Position numbers and translations under genes: made by a program
Notes under the pieces: model-generated
What the model was told of the DNA's origin: nothing
The model's input: the letters and a program-made list of their open reading frames with translations, nothing else
Databases searched by the model: none
In this document: positions 1-5,333 of the stretch, piece after piece
How the letters are laid out: the number at the start of each line of letters is the position of its first letter
Position numbering within the stretch: position 1 is the stretch's first letter
Origin: Thermoleophilia bacterium
GTDB lineage: Bacteria; Actinomycetota; Thermoleophilia; Gaiellales; Gaiellaceae
Length of the DNA: 18,298 nt
Direction: 5' to 3'
Assembly: GCA_013362295.1 (NCBI GenBank)
Contig: JABFWJ010000445.1
Coordinates: forward strand, 1-18,298

Positions 1-262
1 GGGCGGGCACGAGATCGGCCGGCGTTGGCTGTCGCGGCGGCGGCAGACGACGCAGCGGCGGCGGGCCGGGCGAGGGGCGCAGGGCGCTACCGAACGGCAC
101 GCGTCCGGCCGGCCCAACGCCGAGCGCGCCGAGCAGGATCGCGGCGAACCAAAGCAGGAACACGAGCGCTACGGCACGGCCAATCCAGCGCATCCGACGC
201 AGGCGCCGCCCGCTCGCGTCCTCGAGGGCGCGGCGCGGACGGGGATCGGTCGTCGGATGCAT
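1..262 (-). CDS. Small single-pass membrane protein, C-terminus cut by the window edge
   Basis: The frame reads from an ATG at 262 down to base 1 without a stop, giving at least 87 residues. The first 26 residues are rich in Arg and Asp. A hydrophobic segment of about 20 residues (roughly 28-47, VALVFLLWFAAILLGALG) follows, and then a Pro/Arg-rich tail (roughly 55-87). This is the layout of a single-pass membrane protein with a short cytoplasmic N-terminus. I do not recognise a family. No strong ribosome binding site precedes the ATG; a GGTGG lies about 12 bases upstream. The clear alternation of charged, hydrophobic and proline-rich segments argues for a real gene, but the product is incomplete. 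Confidence 0.5.
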   Translation of the reverse strand, partial: MHPTTDPRPRRALEDASGRRLRRMRWIGRAVALVFLLWFAAILLGALGVGPAGRVPFGSALRPSPGPPPLRRLPPPRQPTPADLVPA

Positions 263-787
263 CGGCACAGAAACCACCGGACGGAGGTCAAGTTGCGTTC
301 CATCCAGTGAACGCACTCATCCGCCGCGCCGATACGCGGCGTCAGCGCGGAGACGGCGACGCACTGGGCGCAGCGGGCTGAACCAGGAGCGAAACGAAAC
401 CCGCGCTCAGCGCTCGCAAGCGCGCCATCGGACGTGGTGCTCTCGAGGACGCGAGCGCTTGCCGAAGATCAGGTTCCGCCCGAAACGGTGCGCCACGGGG
501 GCGACGGTCTGAGCGTCGACGACGCGCTCGCGGAGATCGCAGCGGAACTGCGCGTGGGACGGGTCAGTCGTGACGCGCTGCGGCTGCTAACGTCGCTTCG
601 CCGCCGGGGCCCCAACCCCACAACGCCCGGCACTCGACGGGCCACAGCGACATGGTGTGCGCGATTCCCGGTTGCGCCCATCGTCACTTTTCGGACAGTG
701 CGCAAGCCGCCGGTCAGGACGAGGGGTCGACCCTCGACGGCATGGACGATCGAGTGCTGACGCGTGTGGCCGTTCGCCGAGGTGCGT
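263..787. other. Gene-poor stretch with no supportable gene
   Basis: About 525 bases between two minus-strand genes. Open frames exist on both strands, as expected at this GC content, but none has a convincing start, ribosome binding site or family signature. A plus-strand frame at about 505-600 reads as a helical segment (LSVDDALAEIAAELRVGRVS) that faintly recalls the tail of HD-domain regulators. It then runs into Arg/Pro/Thr-rich nonsense, so a decayed gene fragment is possible. Small structures are a 9-bp inverted repeat (AGCGCTCGC at 409-417 and GCGAGCGCT at 451-459) and a 10-bp palindrome GGGTCGACCC near 725-734. I assign no function to them. Confidence 0.5.
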
Positions 788-1465
788 CTACGAGCCGGGC
801 GGCTGCAGCAACGCCCTCCGCGAGGTCACGTTTCCCTTCGCGTCGAGGGTGACCATGAAGGCGGGCTGTCCCGCCTGTGTCAGATCCGAATCGAACAAGT
901 TGTCGGTGACGGGTGCCGAGGCGACGATGTTTCCGCTCGCGTCGATCAACTCGACCATCGCGACGCCGTCGGCGGCGACACCCTGCAACCGCTGCACGTG
1001 CGGCAATGCAGGTGCAAGAACCTGTTCGTCGGGCGACGGGAATCCATCGTCGTTCAGGCCGCAGAAGAAGATCTTGTCGTCCTGCGAGCCGATGTAGTCG
1101 ATGCCGAGACAGAAGTGGCCGTCGGCGTTGCGCGTGGCGTAGAAGCTCGCGCCGTTGAGCGTACCGAGGTACTGCATCGTCGAACCGAGCTTCAGCTCCT
1201 CCATCGCCCGGTCGAGGCCGGTCTGCCTCGGCAGGACATCGTTCAGGACCTTGCTCGAGGACACGGGCGTTCCGCCGTTCGAGATCCTGAGCGCGTCGGC
1301 GAGCCTGCCGGCGAACGCGAGCGCAGGGACGGCGACAGCGGCTGCCAGCGCAATCGTCAGCACCCTGCGGCGAGGCGGAAGCCGCAACGGTGCGGGCTCG
1401 TGGAGCGAGGCGCCCGTCGGGACGGGGTTCGCGGCTGCCAGGCGCGCGATCACAGTGGTGCTCAT
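788..1465 (-). CDS. Membrane-anchored protein, possible partner or anti-sigma of the adjacent ECF sigma factor
   Basis: The product has 225 residues. Residues 1-34 are a short, Arg-rich, presumably cytoplasmic part. Residues 35-52 (VLTIALAAAVAVPALAFA) form one membrane span or uncleaved signal anchor. The remaining ~170 residues would lie outside the membrane and contain two cysteines (119 and 135) that could form a disulfide. The ATG start at 1465 overlaps the sigma factor's TGA by 4 bp (ATGA), so the genes are co-transcribed and probably translationally coupled. Sigma factor plus single-span downstream protein is the standard ECF/anti-sigma layout. However, the cytoplasmic part is much shorter than a usual anti-sigma domain and lacks the HxxxCxxC zinc motif. 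The anti-sigma role is therefore an inference from position; it may be an envelope sensor or a sigma target. Confidence 0.75.
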   Translation of the reverse strand: MSTTVIARLAAANPVPTGASLHEPAPLRLPPRRRVLTIALAAAVAVPALAFAGRLADALRISNGGTPVSSSKVLNDVLPRQTGLDRAMEELKLGSTMQYLGTLNGASFYATRNADGHFCLGIDYIGSQDDKIFFCGLNDDGFPSPDEQVLAPALPHVQRLQGVAADGVAMVELIDASGNIVASAPVTDNLFDSDLTQAGQPAFMVTLDAKGNVTSRRALLQPPGS

Positions 1466-1944
1466 CTCATGGCTCCTTCCGGTTCGGGTCGAAAGGACGC
1501 AGCAGCGTCGAGCCGCGCGGCGAGCCGCGTCTTCGCCCGGTGGTAACGCACCCGACATGCGAGGGCCGAGCAGCCCAACGCATCGGCTGCCTCACGGAGC
1601 GCGAGCCCCTCCCAAGCCACGAGCCGTAGGACCTCGCGGTCGCGCTCGCTCAGAGCCGCGAAGGCGGCGGCGAGAGCGCCGTCGCCGACCGGCTCCGGCT
1701 CCCAGACGAGGTCGCGATGCGCCGGCGCTGTCCTCGCTCGTCGCCTGCGCTCGTTCGCGAGCACTTTGCGCGTGACCCCGTAGAGCCATGGGAGCGGGTC
1801 GGACGGAGTGGCATCGATCCGGCGGAGACACACGAGGAACGTTTCCGAGACGACATCTTCTACGAGGTCAGCGGGTGCACGCCGCCGCACGTAGGCGCGG
1901 ACGGCATCCACGTGCTGCTCGCAGATCCGCTCGAACTGCTGCAT
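1462..1944 (-). CDS. ECF-family RNA polymerase sigma factor
   Basis: The product has 160 residues. Sigma region 2 covers about 1-68, with FERICEQHVDAVRAYVRRR at the start and a DLVEDVVSETFLVCLRR core for core-polymerase and -10 binding. Region 4 covers about 96-146, where ALSERDREVLRLVAWEGLALREAADALGCS forms the helix-turn-helix that reads the -35 element. Length and order match the small ECF sigma factors used for envelope or stress responses. I chose the ATG at 1944, which follows GGGGTGAG and begins at the usual N-terminus. An in-frame TTG at 1974 would add ten Arg-rich residues but would fall inside the proposed promoter. The downstream membrane-protein gene overlaps it by 4 bp. The family is certain; the stimulus and regulon are unknown. 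Confidence 0.92.
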   Translation of the reverse strand: MQQFERICEQHVDAVRAYVRRRAPADLVEDVVSETFLVCLRRIDATPSDPLPWLYGVTRKVLANERRRRARTAPAHRDLVWEPEPVGDGALAAAFAALSERDREVLRLVAWEGLALREAADALGCSALACRVRYHRAKTRLAARLDAAASFRPEPEGAMR

Positions 1945-1954
1945 CTCACCCCGT

Positions 1955-1982
1955 GTATGTCGCGGCGTCCGCAAGCGTTACA
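1955..1982 (-). promoter_or_regulatory. Candidate autoregulated ECF promoter
   Basis: Upstream of the sigma gene the minus strand reads TGTAACG (1982-1976), 13 bases, then CGACATAC (1962-1955). An AAC-containing -35 paired with a CG-rich -10 is typical of ECF-dependent promoters, which commonly drive their own operon. The predicted transcript would begin only a few bases before the ATG at 1944. This is a pattern match on a single site, with no second copy located in the window. Confidence 0.35.
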
Positions 1983-2011
1983 GATGCCGGGCCTTTTTCG
2001 TGCTGTGGCGC

Positions 2012-2017
2012 TATTCT
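2012..2017 (+). promoter_or_regulatory. Candidate -10 box for the proS leader transcript
   Basis: TATTCT ends 6 bases before the ATG of the proline-rich leader ORF at 2024. Transcription starting about 7 bases downstream of the box would begin at or near that ATG, making the leader ORF leaderless. No good -35 hexamer is visible at 16-18 bases upstream. Confidence 0.35.
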
Positions 2018-2023
2018 CAGGAC

Positions 2024-2110
2024 ATGACGTCGCTGCGGCCTCGCGAAGACGGGCTTCGGCCGGTACCGGCGGTCGCTCCACGGCCGCCGTTCGTGCACGT
2101 CCCGGCGTAG
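2024..2110 (+). CDS. Putative proline-rich leader peptide upstream of proS
   Basis: An ATG-to-TAG ORF of 28 codons with seven prolines, at positions 6, 13, 15, 19, 21, 22 and 27. It lies between the sigma operon and proS, reads toward proS, and ends on the first base of a strong hairpin. A proline-rich short ORF before a prolyl-tRNA synthetase gene is what a ribosome-sensing leader peptide would look like: scarce charged tRNA-Pro would stall the ribosome near the hairpin. Against this, CCN codons are common in any frame of such GC-rich DNA. About 3-4 prolines would be expected by chance, so seven is suggestive only. An AGGA lies too close to the ATG to be a good ribosome binding site, so translation may be leaderless from the TATTCT box. 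Confidence 0.4.
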   Translation: MTSLRPREDGLRPVPAVAPRPPFVHVPA

Positions 2111-2140
2111 GCGCTCCCGCCGCTTTCGGCCTGGAGCGCC
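2110..2140 (+). promoter_or_regulatory. Hairpin in the proS leader with an alternative pairing to the proS RBS
   Basis: GGCGCTCC (2110-2117) pairs perfectly with GGAGCGCC (2133-2140). Inside it GCCG (2119-2122) pairs with CGGC (2127-2130) around a CTTT loop. There is no T-run after it, so it is not a standard intrinsic terminator. The 5' arm (2110-2118) can instead pair with GGGAGCGTC at 2211-2219 over 9 bp with one G-U pair, which covers the whole proS ribosome binding site. The two foldings are mutually exclusive. This allows, but does not prove, control of proS translation by an RNA switch. Confidence 0.4.
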
Positions 2141-2187
2141 GAAACCACTTCCGCCAACGCCGCTAGACGTCTACGAAGGAGAGCGTG

Positions 2188-2226
2188 ATGTTCGCAGTAC
2201 GCCTGCTCTCGGGAGCGTCCCGATGA
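2188..2226 (+). CDS. Twelve-codon upstream ORF overlapping the proS start
   Basis: ATG TTC GCA through CGA TGA encodes MFAVRLLSGASR. It is preceded by AAGGAG (2176-2181) at the ideal spacing of 6 bases. Its TGA (2224-2226) overlaps the proS ATG (2223-2225) in an ATGA arrangement. That combination is typical of translational coupling, in which ribosomes finishing the short ORF restart on proS. There is no proline codon in it, so by itself it would not sense proline. Its ribosome binding site can pair with GCTCTC at 2205-2210 (GAGAGC at 2179-2184). Too short for any family assignment. Confidence 0.45.
   Translation: MFAVRLLSGASR
2211..2215 (+). promoter_or_regulatory. Ribosome binding site of proS
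   Basis: GGGAG lies 7 bases before the ATG at 2223, which supports that start. The same bases are complementary to the 5' arm of the leader hairpin at 2110-2118. Confidence 0.6.
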
Positions 2227-3665
2227 GTACGACAGCTTTGCCCACCCAGTCGAGCGACTTCCCCGCGTGGTACGGCGAGGTGGTGCGCCGCGCCGGCCTC
2301 GCCGAGAACTCGGCCGTCCGCGGAGCGATGGTGATCAAGCCGTACGGCTACGCGATCTGGGAAGCGATCCAGCGCGAGCTCGACGACCGCATCAAGGCGA
2401 CGGGGCACGAGAACTTCTACTTCCCGTTGTTTGTGCCCGGCTCGGTGCTGGCGCGGGAGGGCGAGCTCGTGGAGGGATTCGCCCCCGAGGTCGCCGTCGT
2501 CACCCAGGCAGGGGGGAAGAAACTGGAGGAGCCGCTCGCGGTACGTCCGACCTCCGAGGCGCTGATCTGGTCGACCTACGCCCGCTGGGTGGAGTCGTAT
2601 CGCGACCTGCCGCTGCTCTACAACCAGTGGGCGAACGTCGTCCGCTGGGAGCTGCGGCCTCGCCTCTTCCTGCGCACCAGCGAGTTTCTTTGGCAGGAAG
2701 GACACACTGCGCACGAGACCGAAGCGGAGGCGGTCGCAGAGACGTTGACGATCCTGCACGACGTCTACGCCGACACGATCGAGAACGTCCTCGCGATTCC
2801 TGTGCTGCGGGGTCGCAAGAGCGAGAGCGAGCGATTCCCCGGCGCTGTCGACACGTACACCCTCGAAGCGCTGATGCGCGACGGAAAGGCGCTCCAGGCC
2901 GCGACGTCGCACTACCTCGGCCAGGGCTTCGCCCGCACGTTCGACGTTCGCTACACCGGCCGCGATGGCAGCGAGCGGTACCCGTATGCGACCTCGTGGG
3001 GCGCGAGCACACGACTGGTCGGCGGCGTCGTGATGGCGCACGGAGACGACCGTGGACTGCGGCTCCCACCACGCGTCGCGCCACAGCAGGTCGTGATCGT
3101 GCCGATCTTCCGCGACGACGATCGTGCTGATGTGCTTCAAACCGCCGCCGGCGTCGCCGCCGAGCTGCGCGCGGCGCGCGTTCGTGTCCGGGTCGACGAT
3201 CGCGGCGACTACCGGCCCGGCTTCAAGTTCAACGAGTGGGAGCTGAAAGGCGCGCCCGTCCGCATCGAGATCGGCAGCCGCGACCTCGCCGCGGGAGCGG
3301 TCACCGTCGCCCGTCGGGATAGCGGCGAGAAGCGGCAGATCGCATTGCCTCGCGTGTCCGCTGCGGTCGAGGAGCTGCTCGACGACATCCAGAGATCTCT
3401 CTACCGCGAGGCGCTACATGAGCAGAAGCGGCGGACGCTCCACGCGCCGCGCGGCTACGAGGAGATGGTCGAGTACCTCCGCGACGCGGCCGGGTTCGTC
3501 GAAGCTCCATGGTGCGGCCGCCGGGAATGCGAGATCCGCGTCAAGGAGGACAGTTCCGGGACGATCAGGTGTCTGCCGCTCGACGAGGAACCGACGCGGC
3601 GCGGCACCTGCGTCTGCTGTGGGCGCGCTGCGGTGGCCTTTCCGGTCTGGGCCCAGGCGTACTGA
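2223..3665 (+). CDS. proS: Prolyl-tRNA synthetase, archaeal/eukaryotic-like short type
   Basis: The product (480 residues) charges tRNA-Pro with proline using ATP in the cytoplasm. It is a class II synthetase. The proline/ATP site segment AVRPTSEALIW is followed by motif 2 with R151 TSE (RTSEFLWQEGHTAH) and motif 3 around 274-283 (GDDRGLRLPP). The anticodon-binding domain occupies about 285-390. The C-terminus is the extra domain of the archaeal/eukaryotic-like type, with cysteines 431, 436, 463 and 466 positioned to hold zinc and a final Tyr. It lacks the ~180-residue editing insertion of the longer bacterial type (~570 residues), so Ala-tRNA-Pro clearance would need a separate protein. The gene stands alone, and its leader suggests dedicated control. 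Confidence 0.97.
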   Translation: MSTTALPTQSSDFPAWYGEVVRRAGLAENSAVRGAMVIKPYGYAIWEAIQRELDDRIKATGHENFYFPLFVPGSVLAREGELVEGFAPEVAVVTQAGGKKLEEPLAVRPTSEALIWSTYARWVESYRDLPLLYNQWANVVRWELRPRLFLRTSEFLWQEGHTAHETEAEAVAETLTILHDVYADTIENVLAIPVLRGRKSESERFPGAVDTYTLEALMRDGKALQAATSHYLGQGFARTFDVRYTGRDGSERYPYATSWGASTRLVGGVVMAHGDDRGLRLPPRVAPQQVVIVPIFRDDDRADVLQTAAGVAAELRAARVRVRVDDRGDYRPGFKFNEWELKGAPVRIEIGSRDLAAGAVTVARRDSGEKRQIALPRVSAAVEELLDDIQRSLYREALHEQKRRTLHAPRGYEEMVEYLRDAAGFVEAPWCGRRECEIRVKEDSSGTIRCLPLDEEPTRRGTCVCCGRAAVAFPVWAQAY

Positions 3666-3843
3666 TTCGACCTCAGACTCAGCCTTTACGAGGCGTACGA
3701 CGCGCGACATCCACTGTCGCCGGACCTCCGGTAGCGCGGTTTCGGCGGACTAGATCTAGCCACCTCGAACAGCGCGGAATCCGGGTCCCGAGCGCGCGCG
3801 CCGCGCCTCCGCCGGCAGCTGCGCGTCGACCGTCGCGCTGCTC

Positions 3844-3857
3844 CGCATCCATGCGGC
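3844..3857. terminator. Short hairpin between convergent proS and PPOX genes
   Basis: CCGCAT (3844-3849) and ATGCGG (3852-3857) form a 6-bp inverted repeat just beyond the stop of the minus-strand gene ending at 3860. It sits where a terminator for both convergent genes would be expected. It has no T-tract, and the 2-base gap would force the innermost pair open. The rest of 3666-3859 shows only a short palindrome CTAGATCTAG near 3751-3760. Confidence 0.2.
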
Positions 3858-3859
3858 GC

Positions 3860-4255
3860 TCAGCCGGTCATGTCGACCGCATGGACCTTCACCGGCTGGA
3901 TCGTCACGACGACGCGGCCCTCGCCCGGCCGGTCGCGTGAGCTGAGGTCGTCGTCGTACTTCGCGCCCACCTTGCGGGCGAACGCGTAGTCGGGATCGGG
4001 CTGGACGTCCGCACGCCCCCGGACCTCCAGATAGCGGTAGGGATTCGTGAGGTCGAGGAGCAGGAGGCTGCACGCCGGTCGCTCGATCAGGTTCTTCGTC
4101 TTCGCCCGCGACGTGTTCAGCGAGAGCCGCACCTCGCCCTCGTCGTGGAGAAACCAGACCTCGGTCAGCTGCGGAAGCCCGTCGCGGTCGATCGTGGCCA
4201 GCGTCGCGACCTGGCTCTCGAGCAGATCCAGATGGGATGAGGGAAAGGTGGTCAT
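3860..4255 (-). CDS. PPOX-class F420/flavin-dependent oxidoreductase
   Basis: The product has 131 residues, the usual size of single-domain split beta-barrel (pyridoxamine 5'-phosphate oxidase-like) enzymes. The opening LLESQVATLATIDRDGLPQLTEVWFLHDEGEVRLSLNTSRAKTKNL is the family's characteristic first half: strand pair, dynamic loop, and the TSRAKTKNL segment that contacts cofactor phosphate. It continues with NPYRYLEVRGRADV. Actinobacterial members mostly use coenzyme F420 and reduce or oxidise small molecules; the substrate cannot be read here. The start is the ATG at 4255. There is no good ribosome binding site, but CAGAAT lies 6 bases upstream, consistent with a leaderless transcript. 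It is divergent from the cupredoxin gene, with 136 bp between them. Confidence 0.9.
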   Translation of the reverse strand: MTTFPSSHLDLLESQVATLATIDRDGLPQLTEVWFLHDEGEVRLSLNTSRAKTKNLIERPACSLLLLDLTNPYRYLEVRGRADVQPDPDYAFARKVGAKYDDDLSSRDRPGEGRVVVTIQPVKVHAVDMTG

Positions 4256-4391
4256 ACGGCGATTCTGCCGGGTACCACCCGATTTGGTGCCAACCTCGAC
4301 GAAAGGCCGGTTTCTCCGATCTGGACGGGACAGGCGCGGCTTCGCTTCGTACCCTGGTCTGAGGCGGGCATCCTCAACCTGAAGGAGTCGC

Positions 4392-4748
4392 ATGAAGCCA
4401 TTCACCATCGTGGCCGTCATCGCCGCAGCGGCCGTGCTCTGGGCGACCGGGGCGCTCGCCGCACCGACGTCGGACACGCTCACCGGCACCGTCGGGCCCG
4501 GGTTCACCATCTCGCTGACCCAGGACGGCAAGAAGGTCACGAAGCTGAAGGCAGGCGATTACACGCTCAAGATCGACGACAGGTCCGACCAGCACGACTT
4601 CCACATCACGGGCGCCACCGTCGACAAGCTGACCTCGATCACCGGGATGGGCAAGACGACCTGGCACGTGAACCTGAAGAAAGGCACGTATGTCTACGCA
4701 TGCGATCCGCACTCGGCGTTCATGAAGGGCAGCTTCACCGTTCACTAG
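4392..4748 (+). CDS. Secreted cupredoxin-like (type 1 copper) protein
   Basis: The product has 118 residues. Residues 1-24 are a signal peptide ending in ALA before APTS. The mature ~94 residues read as a plastocyanin-like beta-barrel: GPGFTISL, then LKAGDYTLKI, then HDFHITG, and near the end YACDPHSAFMKGSF. The last segment carries the Cys-x2-His-x3-Met copper ligands (C104, H107, M111), and H71 (or H68) supplies the first His. The set is complete, so the protein should bind a type 1 copper and carry electrons outside the membrane, or scavenge copper. The partner is unknown. AAGGAG sits 6 bases before the ATG. The HIT gene follows after 47 bp on the same strand. Confidence 0.88.
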   Translation: MKPFTIVAVIAAAAVLWATGALAAPTSDTLTGTVGPGFTISLTQDGKKVTKLKAGDYTLKIDDRSDQHDFHITGATVDKLTSITGMGKTTWHVNLKKGTYVYACDPHSAFMKGSFTVH

Positions 4749-4795
4749 ACACACGCCTTCTCGACTCGGCGGGTCCCGGCGCCCACGTCGCGAGA

Positions 4796-5266
4796 ATGTC
4801 AGTCGTGCCCGAGCACGACTGCGTCTTCTGCGACCTGGACAACCTCCGTGAGGCCGAGGTGTACATCGAGAACGCTCACTGCGTGTACGCCTCGACTCGC
4901 GATCCGCGGGACCCGCCCGACGTCCTGCCGGGATCCGGGATCATCGTGCCGATCGCACATCGCGCGTCGCCGTTCGACCTCACGCCCGAGGAGTGGGTGG
5001 CGACAGGCGAGCTCCTCGTCGCCGCGAAGGCTGCACAGGACGAGCGGTTGGCGCCGGACGGCTACTTCCTCTCGTGGAGCCCCTTTCCGAGAGACGACGA
5101 AGACGTGCGACACATGCACGCGCACCTGCACGTCGTCCCGCGCTTCGACGACGAGCCGCTCGCCGGCGAAGGCGGGCGGTCTGCGATCAAGGTGCCGGAG
5201 AACCGACGGCCTGATCCCTCGCGGCCCGGGACCGGCCGCGCACGGTCGTTCGGGCCCGCCCATTGA
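4796..5266 (+). CDS. HIT-family nucleotide hydrolase or transferase
   Basis: The product has 156 residues. The diagnostic histidine triad is H108-A-H110-L-H112-V-V, and H112 would be the nucleophile that is transiently nucleotidylated. The N-terminal CVFCDL (C9, C12) is the start typical of HIT proteins, where the pair often helps bind zinc. The family hydrolyses or transfers nucleoside monophosphates from dinucleotides and related molecules in the cytoplasm; the exact substrate cannot be told. The last ~20 residues are Pro/Arg-rich and probably disordered. The ATG at 4796 lacks a clear ribosome binding site, so coupling to the upstream gene is possible. The stop codon lies inside a perfect 16-bp palindrome. 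Confidence 0.92.
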   Translation: MSVVPEHDCVFCDLDNLREAEVYIENAHCVYASTRDPRDPPDVLPGSGIIVPIAHRASPFDLTPEEWVATGELLVAAKAAQDERLAPDGYFLSWSPFPRDDEDVRHMHAHLHVVPRFDDEPLAGEGGRSAIKVPENRRPDPSRPGTGRARSFGPAH

Positions 5267-5292
5267 CTCGCGAGTCAAGACGGGAGTAGCGT
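5263..5292 (+). promoter_or_regulatory. Candidate promoter with a 16-bp palindromic operator
   Basis: TTGACTCGCGAGTCAA (5263-5278) is a perfect 16-bp palindrome. Its left end, TTGACT, matches a -35 hexamer. TAGCGT (5287-5292) lies 18 bases further on and fits TANNNT, giving a start near 5299 and a leader of about 35 bases before the hydrolase ATG. A dyad over the -35 is a typical repressor site, for example of a TetR-type dimer. No cognate regulator gene lies next to it. Confidence 0.5.
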
Positions 5293-5333
5293 CGCCGCGA
5301 CAACTCGCCTCGAGCTGCAGGGGGTACCTCCGC

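Noticed and set aside
764..1546. Long plus-strand open frame antisense to the sigma-operon membrane protein
   Set aside because: Composition is Arg/Gly/Val-rich nonsense without a ribosome binding site; the minus-strand frame has a membrane segment, a sensible start and an overlap with the sigma gene.
2110..2140. T-box riboswitch for proS
   Set aside because: The conserved T-box core and a proline specifier loop are not visible; the region is better described as a leader ORF plus hairpin.
2164..2173. Palindrome TAGACGTCTA upstream of proS as an operator
   Set aside because: Same length argument; it is not placed over a recognisable promoter.
2163..3140. Long minus-strand open frame of 325 codons under proS
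   Set aside because: It is the antisense shadow of a certain proS gene; long antisense frames are routine at this GC content.
3751..3760. Palindrome CTAGATCTAG as a site-specific element
   Set aside because: Ten-base palindromes are expected many times in a window this long and nothing else marks the site.
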